64,000 nucleotides of DNA from Lewinellaceae bacterium (GCA_020636025.1 JACJYQ010000007.1:186001-250000), one strand, 5' to 3'; positions 53,630-63,061 are shown, numbered from the stretch's first letter. The notes: generated from the letters alone by a model not told the origin. A program made the numbers and translations.

Positions 53630-53659
53630 CAAAAGTATGAAAAGAAAAAGCCGACCAAA
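53630..53659 (-). promoter_or_regulatory. purA promoter
   Basis: On the minus strand, TTTG (53659-53656), 18 bp, then TACTTTTG (53637-53630), a perfect -7 box. The leader is about 65 nt. Confidence 0.65.
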
Positions 53660-53667
53660 GGAATTCC

Positions 53668-53675
53668 TACCTTTG
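53668..53675 (+). promoter_or_regulatory. -7 box of the DUF4271-hemD unit, 4 bp before the ATG
   Basis: TACCTTTG ends 4 bp before the ATG at 53680, so the transcript would begin at or next to the start codon (leaderless). It lies only 8 bp from the -33 box of the divergent purA promoter. Confidence 0.55.
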
Positions 53676-53679
53676 CATC

Positions 53680-54570
53680 ATGTTTTGGCGAATATTCTTC
53701 CTAATGGCGCTTTTAATGCTGTCTCTGAAAGGCAGTAGTCAGTCCAATTCCAATCCGTTTGAGATTATCAGCCGTTTGCCCAAAACATCTCTTTCTTCGG
53801 CTGTAAATACGAATCCATTCGAAATGGTGGCGCATCGCGTGCCAGGAGCTTCGAAACAACTTACGGAAAACTCAACGCTGAGTGTCAGCAATTTTTCTGT
53901 GTTGCCGAGAGGTGGTGGCATGAACGAAGGATTACTTCTGGTGGTACTGCTTGCAGTTTTTGGACTGTTAACCTTTTCGGTTGCTTCCAATCGCTCCCTG
54001 GTGGGAAAGGCCTGGCGCGGTTTTCTGAGCGACAATGCCCTGAATCTGGCCCAACGCGATGCTTCGGGTATGGTGGGCAGCGCTCCGTATTATTTTCTCT
54101 ACGTCAATTTTCTGTTGAACGCCGGAATTTTCATATTTCTGGTAACCCGAACTTTTCTGGGTGACACATTCAACAATCTGATTTTCCTGCTGATTTGTAT
54201 GGTCGGCGCGATAATGGCCTTCCTTTCCAAGCATGTTTTTGTGAATCTGGTTAGCTACCTGTTCTCCAGGGATCAGGAAGCGCGGAGATATAATTTTCTG
54301 ATCATGATTTTCAACTGTGTGCTGGGCTTGTTCCTGGTTCCATTTAATTTCCTGATCACTTTTTCAGAGAAAGCCGATTACAAATATTTGCTCGTTTTCT
54401 GGATGCTTGGCGTGGTTACGATCTTCTATTTATACCGCGGCTTGCGCTCTGCCAGGATAGGAATTAAAAATTTGGGTAGCAGCCCATTCCACTTTTTATT
54501 GTACCTTTGCGCCGTAGAAATTGCACCGGTTTTATTGCTTGTAAAACTTGCGATTATGCAAAAACCGTAG
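53680..54570 (+). CDS. DUF4271 membrane protein
   Basis: The 296-residue protein has a signal-like N-terminus (ending LKGSSQS), a Ser/Asn-rich linker with two similar NPFE motifs (about 25-45), and then about six to seven membrane segments from residue 85 onward. It matches the Bacteroidota-specific DUF4271 family, whose members commonly precede a HemD-like gene as here (47 bp gap). Biochemical function is unknown; a link to haem or envelope physiology is suggested only by gene order. Confidence 0.85.
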   Translation: MFWRIFFLMALLMLSLKGSSQSNSNPFEIISRLPKTSLSSAVNTNPFEMVAHRVPGASKQLTENSTLSVSNFSVLPRGGGMNEGLLLVVLLAVFGLLTFSVASNRSLVGKAWRGFLSDNALNLAQRDASGMVGSAPYYFLYVNFLLNAGIFIFLVTRTFLGDTFNNLIFLLICMVGAIMAFLSKHVFVNLVSYLFSRDQEARRYNFLIMIFNCVLGLFLVPFNFLITFSEKADYKYLLVFWMLGVVTIFYLYRGLRSARIGIKNLGSSPFHFLLYLCAVEIAPVLLLVKLAIMQKP

Positions 54571-54617
54571 CCCCGGCGCTTCTATTTTTCAACTAAATAT
54601 CACAAAAACTGTCCCGA

Positions 54618-55418
54618 ATGTCTGCAAGCACTACTGCACCCTTTCAGGAAATTTCCAATCAAAGAGTTCACAACATCCTAATTTCTCAGGCCAAGCCGGC
54701 CGTCCTTTCTGCTTATGAGGATCTCGAAAATCGATTTGGTGTACACATCGATTTTGTTCCTTTTGTTGCCTTGGAAGGATTAACGGAAAAGGAGTACCGT
54801 AAGAACCGTGTGTACCCCAATGACTATACTGCCATCGTTTTTACCAGCAGACACGCCATTGATCACTTCTTCAGACTCTGTGGTGACATGCGGATCAAGA
54901 TGTCAGAAGACACCAAATACTTTTGTGCATCCGAAGCGATTGCCAATTACCTGCAGAAATTTATCGTTTTCCGTAAACGCAAAGTGTTCAACGGCACCAA
55001 ATCGGTGCTAGACCTGAAATCATACATCCTGCGGAATAAAGACGAAAAATTCTATTTGCCTTGTAGCGAAACCGGTAGCCCGGAGATCCTGAACTTTTTC
55101 AAGGAACTGAAAGTACCCATTCAGGATGCTGTCATGTACCGTACGGTAAATAATGATCTGTCTGATCTAAAAGACATTAAATACGACATCATCGCCTTTT
55201 TCTCGGCGCTTGAGATCAACTCACTTTTTGATCAGTTTCCTGATTTTAAGCAAGAAGACCGCAGGATCTGCGTATTCGGCACCAATGCCTTAAAAGCTAT
55301 TACCGATCATGGAATGCATGTGGATATTCGTGCCGGAACACCGGAAGCGCCATCCATTGCTGTGGCACTGGAAAATTATCTGAAACTTTCCAACCCGGTT
55401 GCCGATCCTTTGAGTTGA
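54618..55418 (+). CDS. hemD: Uroporphyrinogen-III synthase-like protein
   Basis: The 266-residue protein fits the HemD family in its Bacteroidota form: two alternating alpha/beta domains, YTAIVFTSRHAIDHFF in the first, and AVMYRTVNNDLSD...YDIIAFFSALEINSLFDQFP, where HemD has the ydviiFtSpsav motif, in the second. It would cyclise hydroxymethylbilane to uroporphyrinogen III. It is co-transcribed with the DUF4271 gene and ends in a strong terminator. Sequence conservation in this family is weak, so the assignment also leans on gene context. Confidence 0.85.
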   Translation: MSASTTAPFQEISNQRVHNILISQAKPAVLSAYEDLENRFGVHIDFVPFVALEGLTEKEYRKNRVYPNDYTAIVFTSRHAIDHFFRLCGDMRIKMSEDTKYFCASEAIANYLQKFIVFRKRKVFNGTKSVLDLKSYILRNKDEKFYLPCSETGSPEILNFFKELKVPIQDAVMYRTVNNDLSDLKDIKYDIIAFFSALEINSLFDQFPDFKQEDRRICVFGTNALKAITDHGMHVDIRAGTPEAPSIAVALENYLKLSNPVADPLS

Positions 55419-55506
55419 TCAGAGCCTGAGGTTGATTCAAGAGCATAATTCTACAGGTTTTTTGAGTCCTGCTCTTTTGATAAATTTGATTTCCAAATTA
55501 CATTTG

Positions 55507-55545
55507 CCGACCCTGTGTTTCATTGAACACAGGGTCGGTTTGTTT
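55507..55545 (+). terminator. Terminator of the DUF4271-hemD unit
   Basis: The 13-bp stem CCGACCCTGTGTT/AACACAGGGTCGG with a 6-nt loop is followed by TTTGTTTT, about 90 bp after the hemD stop. Confidence 0.9.
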
Positions 55546-55599
55546 TAGCTTTGATAAAAACAGGCTGCCAAGTTGTAAATCATTTTTTCACAAATAAAA

Positions 55600-55743
55600 A
55601 TGTCTCTCGATATGACCAGGCTAAAAACATCAAAGAAGAGGAATAAAGTAAAGGACAGCGAGGACAATCGCAAATTCATGATGGTACTGGCCATTGCCAC
55701 GGTAGTGTTGATGGTACTCATGTATTTTGCTTTCGCCCGCTAA
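55600..55743 (+). CDS. 47-residue single-pass membrane peptide
   Basis: An open frame begins ATG TCT CTC GAT and ends TAA at 55741-55743. The first half is highly charged (Lys/Arg/Asp/Glu-rich) and the second half is one hydrophobic helix (MMVLAIATVVLMVLMYFAFA). It is placed between the hemD terminator and the LD-carboxypeptidase gene. The amphipathic, non-random composition argues that it is translated, but no family is recognised and function is unknown. Confidence 0.55.
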   Translation: MSLDMTRLKTSKKRNKVKDSEDNRKFMMVLAIATVVLMVLMYFAFAR

Positions 55744-55812
55744 TCGGGGTTAAACAGCTTTGTGCCTATTTCAACTAACGCAGTTGAATTTTTGCAAAGC
55801 GCTCTGAAGTGT

Positions 55813-56847
55813 ATGCTCAGAAGATTTTTTCTACAACAAACAGGCCTTGCATTAATGGCCTCAGGATTGCCTTTCCCTTTTAATTCCAATAAGGTATTGA
55901 CAAAAAAGAAAATGCTCATTCCAAAGCGATTGAAGCCAGGCGCTACCATCGCACTTATCGCTCCTTCCAGTCCGCCTTCTGCAGAAAAACTGGCGAAAGC
56001 GCTGGATAATTTACAGGAATTTGGCTTTGAGGTCATTGAAGGGAAAAGCTTGCGGAAGCAAAACGGTTTTCTGGCCGGCAGCGATCAAGAGCGCCTGGAT
56101 GATATCCACTGGGCTTTTGCGGATGATGCAATTGATGCAGTATGGTGTGTCAGAGGTGGATATGGCGCCGGTCGATTGCTGCATGCTATCGACTACAAAC
56201 TAATTAGAAAACACCCCAAACTATTTATTGGCTACAGCGATGTAACAGCATTGCACCTGGCGTTTTATCAGCAATGTAATTTAGTGACCTTCCATGGCCC
56301 GGTGGCGGCATCTGATTTTCCGGAAGATACCTTGCATCATTTTCAGTCAGTAGTCATGAAAGGCGCGGCCAATCACCTGATCCAGGCAGATCCGGAAAAC
56401 TTATCCGGTACCGAATTAAAACCATTTACCATAAGCCATGGAACAGCGCAAGGCGCCTTAACCGGTGGTAATCTCACGCTGCTTGCTGCCCTTACCGGTA
56501 CAAAATTCTCTCCCGAATTTAAAAACCGGATCGTATTTATAGAAGAAGTAGGGGAGCAGCCTTACCGCATCGACAGGATGCTGACGCAGCTTTTGCAGGG
56601 CACGGACCTCAGTCAGGCTGCCGGCATTGCCCTGGGCGTTTTCAATGAATGTGAACCAAAACCAGGTAGCCCGTCGTTTTCCCTGGAAGATACTTTACGG
56701 AATCAATTGCAAAATCTGAATATTCCAGTTGTGTATGGAATCCCGTTTGGCCATGTTGCCCATCAGGCGACGCTTCCTTATGGCATTCAGGCGGAGCTGG
56801 ATGCCGACAAACAAAGTCTCCTCTTGTTGGAATCGGCGGTGGTTTAG
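55813..56847 (+). CDS. LD-carboxypeptidase (peptidase S66), exported
   Basis: From the ATG at 55813 the product is 344 residues and starts MLRRFFLQQTGLALMASGLP, which resembles a twin-arginine-type export signal. The open frame extends 17 codons further upstream without such a feature. S66 hallmarks follow: IALIAPSSPPS, the nucleophile-bearing WCVRGGYGAGRLL and FIGYSDVTALH, the Glu of VFIEEVGEQPYRIDRML and the His of VYGIPFGHV. It trims the terminal D-Ala from murein tetrapeptides during peptidoglycan recycling. An exported form is unusual for LdcA-like enzymes, which are mainly cytoplasmic. Confidence 0.88.
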   Translation: MLRRFFLQQTGLALMASGLPFPFNSNKVLTKKKMLIPKRLKPGATIALIAPSSPPSAEKLAKALDNLQEFGFEVIEGKSLRKQNGFLAGSDQERLDDIHWAFADDAIDAVWCVRGGYGAGRLLHAIDYKLIRKHPKLFIGYSDVTALHLAFYQQCNLVTFHGPVAASDFPEDTLHHFQSVVMKGAANHLIQADPENLSGTELKPFTISHGTAQGALTGGNLTLLAALTGTKFSPEFKNRIVFIEEVGEQPYRIDRMLTQLLQGTDLSQAAGIALGVFNECEPKPGSPSFSLEDTLRNQLQNLNIPVVYGIPFGHVAHQATLPYGIQAELDADKQSLLLLESAVV

Positions 56848-56942
56848 CGAATCAGGCAGCCAAAAAATTTATCACTTCGTTGTTATGCAATCTGAAATTT
56901 TCAGAGAAAGGTGACGTTTATGAACACCCTAATAAGAAAAAA

Positions 56943-57407
56943 ATGAGTCCGGAAGCATTAATAACCATTCTGATTTTAGCGATACCAATATATTTCTTAT
57001 GCAAATGGACGCTTAACAAATGGGAAATTGGTAATCCTAAGAGTCGAAAATTGACGGCTATTATTCCTACAATTATTTTGAGCCCCCTTGCTTATGTTGG
57101 AATGATAGTGATTTGGATGATGAGTGTATCTTATTACCCTACTAAAAAATTTAACAAAGCAGAATGGGATACAAATATTGAAGGAAGATATACGATGTCA
57201 AAAAACATCATCAAAAGTGAAATGCTAATTGGCAAAACAAAAGAAGAAGTGATTGAGATTTTAGGCGAAGAATTTTCTATATATGACGAAGAACATATTG
57301 CATATTACTTAGGGTTTGTTCCGTCAATGCTTGGAATTGACCCTGATGTTTTAGATATATATTTTGAGAATGGGAAAGTGATAAAAGTAAGTCAACACGA
57401 AACTTGA
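56943..57407 (+). CDS. Hypothetical two-helix membrane protein with BamE/SmpA-like tail
   Basis: From the ATG at 56943 the product is 154 residues; an upstream ATG at 56880 only adds polar sequence. Two membrane helices (about 5-22 and 40-65) precede an extramembrane domain with MLIGKTKEEVIEILGEEFSI. That segment resembles the helix of SmpA/BamE-like domains, but no family is firmly identified. The gene is markedly more AT-rich than its neighbours, as is the next gene, suggesting recent acquisition. No partner gene is evident. Confidence 0.6.
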   Translation: MSPEALITILILAIPIYFLCKWTLNKWEIGNPKSRKLTAIIPTIILSPLAYVGMIVIWMMSVSYYPTKKFNKAEWDTNIEGRYTMSKNIIKSEMLIGKTKEEVIEILGEEFSIYDEEHIAYYLGFVPSMLGIDPDVLDIYFENGKVIKVSQHET

Positions 57408-57651
57408 AACGTACGTAAAATAATTTCTCAAAATCGCCCAAAAATATTGGGGTTCAGATTTGACGGAATTGGTAAATATCAAAATCAGTTCTACGATTTC
57501 GGGAATGACAATAAAAAAGAAAGCGGGCTATAACAATGTGTATGTTGTTCGCTTCAAGCAAAAGCCGGCGACGCCACATACACGAACCGTGAGTATTCAT
57601 ATATGAAGGATGGGTCTGTCAACGTTGTATTCATATTAATTAAATCTTAGT

Positions 57652-58377
57652 ATGAGACTTGTTATTGGTTTGATAATTCTATTGCAATGCCAAAACTGTT
57701 GCTACAGCCAAGTAGAATTTAATTCATGTAAAATGTTTGAAGAGTTCTTTGGCAAGGTTCGGTTTGAAGAAATTCCCTATTTTAAACCTGATGTACCTAA
57801 GCCAAAAATTTTGCTTTCAGAAGCAAAAGATACTTTAATCCAGATCATTGATCCTCAAACATATGAATCGACATTTGTCAATGAAAAAACACTTGTCAGA
57901 GAGCAATGGAACAAATTCAACCAGACTGAAAAATTTGTAAGCAAACGAGACATTGTGAAAAACAGCTTTCACTTGATAAATACGGATGTTGAGCTGAGAG
58001 ATTCAAATTATATTAAAGATGCCCTGTCCAAATATTTTCAGCAAATATCCATTGAAACCTCAAAATTGATTCCTTTGGAGTATCATCCGACTTGTGAAGC
58101 TTTCAATAAATACAATAATGAGCGTTTCTTATTGAATGTACCATTGACTTCCTTGACTGAAGAACAATCTTTCAATATGAGGGGGTATTTCAGATTTGGG
58201 CCGGTTTTTCTGACTGAAGGAAAGGAATATGCCGTAACAACCTATGACATATATCACAAATGGATAGGTTCGAATGGCGAAATGACAAATATGGAAACCG
58301 GAGGAGGGGGAATCATTTTAATAAATTTATTGGACGAGCAAAGAATACAGTACATCAAGCAATATTGGGATTACTAG
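57652..58377 (+). CDS. Hypothetical exported protein
   Basis: The 241-residue protein has a signal peptide (about 1-19, ending CCYSQ; two Cys near the cleavage site but no clear lipobox). The rest is soluble, without a recognised domain; a Gly-rich METGGGGIILINLLDE lies near the end. It is AT-rich like the preceding orphan gene. The 244 bp between the two hold no intact gene; short open fragments there look like decayed coding sequence of unknown origin. Confidence 0.6.
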   Translation: MRLVIGLIILLQCQNCCYSQVEFNSCKMFEEFFGKVRFEEIPYFKPDVPKPKILLSEAKDTLIQIIDPQTYESTFVNEKTLVREQWNKFNQTEKFVSKRDIVKNSFHLINTDVELRDSNYIKDALSKYFQQISIETSKLIPLEYHPTCEAFNKYNNERFLLNVPLTSLTEEQSFNMRGYFRFGPVFLTEGKEYAVTTYDIYHKWIGSNGEMTNMETGGGGIILINLLDEQRIQYIKQYWDY

Positions 58378-58571
58378 TAATTTCAATAGTCATAACAAGG
58401 CATCCAAGGATCATGTCCAACGAAATATGATCATTTAATGCAGGAGACAGATAGCATTTTCGCCGCGTAGATCTCCGAAAAACTATTTATATCATTCAAT
58501 TCACTCCAATCATAGCATAAACAACGATAATTCACCATTTTTGCAGCTCCAGATTTATAATGCACACAAAA

Positions 58572-59453
58572 ATGAACACATTAAAACACATTACCACTTT
58601 CTTATTTCTGCTTTTCATCACTACGGCACAGGCGCAGATCAAATACGGATTTAAAACAGGGCTAAACTTCTCAAAGCTCAGCGGCCCTTCCGAACTCGAC
58701 ATTGCCGGAACGGAACTGGAAAGCTGGAAAAACATCGTTGGTTTTCACATAGGCATTTCTTTTGCCACTCATTTCACCGATAATTTTGGGATGAGGGCCG
58801 AATTTCTGTATTCCAAAAAAGGTGGAGAGTACAAGTTTGAAGGGCCTTCCTATCGCAACTTTTACTATCCCGGAGGCGTATCTTATGCTACCGGCAATGC
58901 AAAATATCTGATCAACATCAGCAACTCTTACATCGATATTCCGGTGATCGCTTTTGCCAAAGCGGGTGATTTCGAATTTTCAGCGGGTGGCTATGTAGGC
59001 TTTTTGGTCGCTTCTGACGGGGAAGGCTCACTATTGTTTACTGACGGCCGCACAGTGAATGACCCAAATGTGGTCATTGACAACACCGAGTTTTTCCTGA
59101 ATTACAATTTCCGCAAAGATGATCCCGGAGAATCTGTTGGCGATGAAACGCAAATTGTTCGTGTGGATAACCGCAACCTCGAATTGCCAAAAACCCTGGG
59201 CGCCTACTACGATTTTTCAGAGGACAAAGGCAAATACTTCAAAAGCCTCGATTACGGTTTAATTGGCGGTGTTTCCTACTTCATGACAAGTTCTCTGTAT
59301 GCAAGCGTAAGACTGCAATATGGGCTGGCCGACATCACCAACAACAATGTTGATGTTCAGAAAGCATCTACCAACGCTGATAAATCCCCGATATTCAGAG
59401 ATGACAAGGATAAGAATTTCGTTATCCAGGCGTCCGTTGGGTTCAGTTTTTAG
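58572..59453 (+). CDS. Outer-membrane beta-barrel protein (OMP_b-brl type)
   Basis: From the ATG at 58572 (residue 5 of the longer frame) the product is 293 residues. It has a signal peptide ending in AQAQ, then KYGFKTGLNFSKLSG, the typical first strand of small Bacteroidota porin-family barrels. Alternating strands end in FVIQASVGFSF with a C-terminal Phe. No catalytic motif is seen. It is probably a structural or transport barrel of the outer membrane; the ligand is unknown. Confidence 0.8.
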   Translation: MNTLKHITTFLFLLFITTAQAQIKYGFKTGLNFSKLSGPSELDIAGTELESWKNIVGFHIGISFATHFTDNFGMRAEFLYSKKGGEYKFEGPSYRNFYYPGGVSYATGNAKYLINISNSYIDIPVIAFAKAGDFEFSAGGYVGFLVASDGEGSLLFTDGRTVNDPNVVIDNTEFFLNYNFRKDDPGESVGDETQIVRVDNRNLELPKTLGAYYDFSEDKGKYFKSLDYGLIGGVSYFMTSSLYASVRLQYGLADITNNNVDVQKASTNADKSPIFRDDKDKNFVIQASVGFSF

Positions 59454-59737
59454 ACTCCATAATCATGCCCCGAAGCGAGTTCGGGGTCAATCCGCCAACA
59501 GTTTAGGCTTTATGCCCTGAAGCGACATAGCTGCTTCATGGTAAATGCCATTTGTACGCAAGTACCTATTTTCGCAGTTATATTCCCGAAGGACTGCTTT
59601 CAAGTGAATACTGAAAGTGATTTTTCAAAGTAATTTTCGCATGACTGAATACGCAAAGTGATCAGGAGAACCGTGCTTCAAAGTCCCGTATGAATCACAG
59701 TAATCTAAAGAATCACATAAATCACAGCACATACAAT

Positions 59738-61324
59738 ATGCTATTTAAAAGAACCACTTACCTGCTTGCCCTGGTGATGCTGCTTTCAGCCTTGAACCAG
59801 GGATGTAAGAAATTTGATATTTCCAATCCGGAAATAGACGAGCACACGGCAGAGTTTGCTTTTCCACTTTTTAGCACAGATCTTACCTTAAAAGACCTGA
59901 TGCTCAATGTGTTGAATGATACGCTCTCCGGTGATACCATATTTATCAACCCGGATAATACCATGACCTTGTTTTACTCAGGTGATGTGGCTGAAAAACC
60001 GGCAAGCGATATTTTTGCTTTCCTAGAGAATGGTGGTGTGCCCATGGCTGATTCTGTGATTATTAATCCGATTCAGGCGCCAAATGGTGTCAGTGTTCGC
60101 CAGGCTGTTCTGAAATCGGGAACCATGTCGGTATTGATAAATAACCCGTTTCATGACACTATAACCGGTAGTGTTGAAATTCCGGAACTAAGCCTTAACG
60201 GAGTTTCCTTCAGCGCTCCTTTTGTGGCAAATCCGGACACTCAGAACTTGATATTAGGCCCCTTTGATATGTCGGGCTATGAACTAAATTCAAACAGCAA
60301 TACGCTTACCTTCCGGTATTATGCTTATAAACCGGATGGTACCAGGATAAAAATGCCGGATCTGGGCAACATCCTATTTGTATATCTGGGCTTGAAATTC
60401 AGTTACGTAGAAGGATACTGGGGCTACCAACTTTATGCTCTTACACGCGATACCATCGAAATCAATATCAACCAAACGGATTTGCGTGGTGATATAAAGG
60501 TTAAGAACCCAAAAGTGACCATGCGCGTGCGCAACTCCTGGGGTTTCCCTACCAGAGGCATCATTAAATACCTGAGCTTTATTGGTCAAAATGGTGAAGA
60601 ATTGCAGCTCACAGGCTCTGTTTTCGAGAATGACGGCACCTATGACTATGCCGATTTCGATTACCCGTCTTATGCTGCCGGAGAGGTTGGACAGGAGAAA
60701 TACACAGATATTTATCTGGATGAGACAAACTCCAACATTGCCGATATTTTCAATTCACAGCCCACTCGCTTGATTTACGAGGTGGACGGCGTGAGCAATG
60801 CCCAGCAAGATCCCAACCTCATCGGTTTTATGACAGATGAGAGTATTCTGGCGCTCCAGATGCGGGTAGAACTGTTGCTGGAAGGATCAGCAAAGAACTT
60901 TGGCGCCGAGCAAACACTGGATCTGAACTTCGGAGAATTCGGCTCACTAGATTCCGCCAGAATTGAATCGGTAGAATTCAAGCTGGTTACCGAAAACGGA
61001 ACACCAGTCGACATCAATGCCCAGATATATTTCCGCGATGAAAATGACAACCCGGTAGATTCGCTGTTTGATGAAGGCTCCAGAAACATCATGAATGCAG
61101 CTCCGGTAAATGCAGATGGCGTAGCAGATGGCATTACCCGCACCGAAACATTTATCCCCATGATTGCCGAGCGCTTTGAGCACATTCGCACTACCAAAAC
61201 AGCTTACTTGAAGGCATATTTCACTACGGCAGAAGACGGCACCGTCCCGGTTAAGTTCCTGGCGGATAATTCAGCTGTGGTGAAAATGGGCATAAAAGTC
61301 CGGAAACGAATTTTTGGGGAATAG
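59738..61324 (+). CDS. Large surface or periplasmic lipoprotein, family not recognised
   Basis: From the ATG at 59738 the product is 528 residues and begins with a lipoprotein signal (MLFKRTTYLLALVMLLSALN then QGC, lipobox Cys). An upstream in-frame ATG at 59690 adds 16 polar residues and is less likely. The rest is predicted beta-rich, with no recognised catalytic motif. It is followed, after an inverted-repeat element, by a DUF5723-type barrel gene, and lipoprotein plus barrel pairs of this kind are common in Bacteroidota. Function unknown. Confidence 0.7.
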   Translation: MLFKRTTYLLALVMLLSALNQGCKKFDISNPEIDEHTAEFAFPLFSTDLTLKDLMLNVLNDTLSGDTIFINPDNTMTLFYSGDVAEKPASDIFAFLENGGVPMADSVIINPIQAPNGVSVRQAVLKSGTMSVLINNPFHDTITGSVEIPELSLNGVSFSAPFVANPDTQNLILGPFDMSGYELNSNSNTLTFRYYAYKPDGTRIKMPDLGNILFVYLGLKFSYVEGYWGYQLYALTRDTIEININQTDLRGDIKVKNPKVTMRVRNSWGFPTRGIIKYLSFIGQNGEELQLTGSVFENDGTYDYADFDYPSYAAGEVGQEKYTDIYLDETNSNIADIFNSQPTRLIYEVDGVSNAQQDPNLIGFMTDESILALQMRVELLLEGSAKNFGAEQTLDLNFGEFGSLDSARIESVEFKLVTENGTPVDINAQIYFRDENDNPVDSLFDEGSRNIMNAAPVNADGVADGITRTETFIPMIAERFEHIRTTKTAYLKAYFTTAEDGTVPVKFLADNSAVVKMGIKVRKRIFGE

Positions 61325-61381
61325 AAAACAGTAGATGATTGGGGTTTCAAATAGGGTAGTGAGCTGTTTTGATTGATGATT

Positions 61382-61531
61382 GACGATTACATAATTACAT
61401 GATTGTTGATGTATTTTTTTACTAGGAGGTTGAAAGGCACTCAATCAGAAAGATTTCCCCATTTTCAATTGAAACTAATCTACATGAACAATATAACCTT
61501 CCATCAACAATCATGTAATTATGTAATCGTC
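61382..61531. repeat. Inverted-repeat element between lipoprotein and barrel genes
   Basis: A perfect 30-bp inverted repeat, 61382-61411 and 61502-61531 (GACGATTACATAATTACATG... and its complement), encloses 90 bp. The outer sequence continues with weaker symmetry (TTGATTGATGATT against AATTGTCAATTAA). It looks like a small MITE or a folded-back remnant; the rest of the 399-bp gap shows nothing else. Confidence 0.85.
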
Positions 61532-61723
61532 AATTGTCAATTAAAGAGATTCTTCCCAAAACCGCATTTATAGCCACCGCAAAATGGTTGTGAAAACACT
61601 TGTCATACTGAACGCTGTTAATCAATGATTTAGCCGCAGGCGATTTTCAAAACCAAACAGCGTGAAGTATAACCAAGCCATTAATTCATGGATAATTCAA
61701 TCGGAATAAAATCAATTAAAAAT

Positions 61724-63061
61724 ATGCAAAAAACCTGGCTTTTAAGTCTGTTTATTGTTTTTGCAAGTCAGCTTACTGCACAACAGGAGCTGATGCTGCA
61801 TTCACTTCCCAATATCTGGCACAGCACAACAACAAACCCGGCCTTTTTTCCGGAAAATAAAAAATTCGTGCTGGGTCTTTCCGGGGTAGGGCTGGATGCG
61901 GCTCATTCTGGTGACATCACTTACCGGGATATTTTTAAGAAAAATGGCGACCGGACGATCATCGATTTCAGCAACGCCATAGATCGTTTGGATCCCAATA
62001 ATGAAGCCCAAATTGATCAACGGAGTGATGTGGTAAGTCTTGGTTTCAGGCTTCCCGGAAAAATGTACCTGCAGGCTGGATATGCCAACAGGCTCAGTGG
62101 GGTGGTCAATTACCCGAAAAGTTTGCCCGAATTACTGTGGTACGGCAATGGACAATACATAGGTGAAACCCTGGAAATTGCGCCTCAGGCCGATATTGCC
62201 GACTGGAATGAATGGAGCATTGGTTTTATGAAAGAATTTGGCAAGGTACGCCTTGGTGTTCGCGGAAAGATACTGAGCGGAGTAAGCGCTCTTCGCTCCG
62301 ACCCTGACCACGCGTCAATGAGTGTGTATACATCGCCTGATATTTACCAGTTAACGCTGCACACAGATTACGGCTTTTACTCTTCATCCATCATTTCTTC
62401 CATTGATACTGCCGGTCTGGGCTTCGATTTTAAACTCGCAGAAACAAAACGTAAATACCTGTCAACCAATACAGGAAATGCGGTAGACATTGGCATCCAA
62501 GTAAAAGTTAATGACAAACTCACGCTTGATGCTTCTGTGCTGGATATCGGTGGGAAAATCACCTGGGACAGCAAATCAAACTACTTTTTAAGTCAGGGCG
62601 ACTATGAATACGAAGGAACTGTATTCCCGGGTACTGACATCATTAACGGGGCCGACAGCCTGTCATTTAATCTTACCCTGGATACACTGAATGACGTTTT
62701 TAATTTTGAAAAAACGCCAACAGAATTCACTTCGAAACTGCCATTGAGGGGCTATTTCGGAGCGCAATATACCTTTAGCAGGCGTCTTGAATTTGGTGTA
62801 AACGGGTACTTCAGCAAACCGGAAAATTCGGATGCTAATTATGCCGTTGGCCTTTCTGCCCGCTGGCATTTGAAACAGTGGTTTTCGGTTGGTACCATGT
62901 ACAGCGTCAACGACCGAAGCGCTGCGAATGTCGGCTTTCATGTACTGCTGAAACTGTTGCCACTTCAGATGTATTTCGCTACGGATAATCTGTTTAATGC
63001 ATTTTCCATTAAAAAATCACCGGCGGTCAATTTGAGGGCTGGAGTTGCGTTGATGTTATAA
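61724..63061 (+). CDS. DUF5723/PorP-like outer-membrane barrel protein
   Basis: From the ATG at 61724 the product is 445 residues with a signal peptide ending in LTAQ. The longer frame from 61688 adds a polar start. HSLPNIWHSTTTNPAFFPENKK is the typical opening of DUF5723 proteins, which resemble PorP/SprF-like barrels (compare the NPAF motif). The C-terminus INLRAGVAL-like VNLRAGVALML fits a last barrel strand. It may anchor surface or T9SS-linked proteins, by analogy only. Confidence 0.82.
   Translation: MQKTWLLSLFIVFASQLTAQQELMLHSLPNIWHSTTTNPAFFPENKKFVLGLSGVGLDAAHSGDITYRDIFKKNGDRTIIDFSNAIDRLDPNNEAQIDQRSDVVSLGFRLPGKMYLQAGYANRLSGVVNYPKSLPELLWYGNGQYIGETLEIAPQADIADWNEWSIGFMKEFGKVRLGVRGKILSGVSALRSDPDHASMSVYTSPDIYQLTLHTDYGFYSSSIISSIDTAGLGFDFKLAETKRKYLSTNTGNAVDIGIQVKVNDKLTLDASVLDIGGKITWDSKSNYFLSQGDYEYEGTVFPGTDIINGADSLSFNLTLDTLNDVFNFEKTPTEFTSKLPLRGYFGAQYTFSRRLEFGVNGYFSKPENSDANYAVGLSARWHLKQWFSVGTMYSVNDRSAANVGFHVLLKLLPLQMYFATDNLFNAFSIKKSPAVNLRAGVALML

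Noticed and set aside
57420..57610. Short gene between the two AT-rich orphans
   Set aside because: Fragments such as a frame encoding FDGIGKYQNQFYDFG are open for fewer than 60 codons, lack starts and overlap in several frames; more likely decayed sequence.
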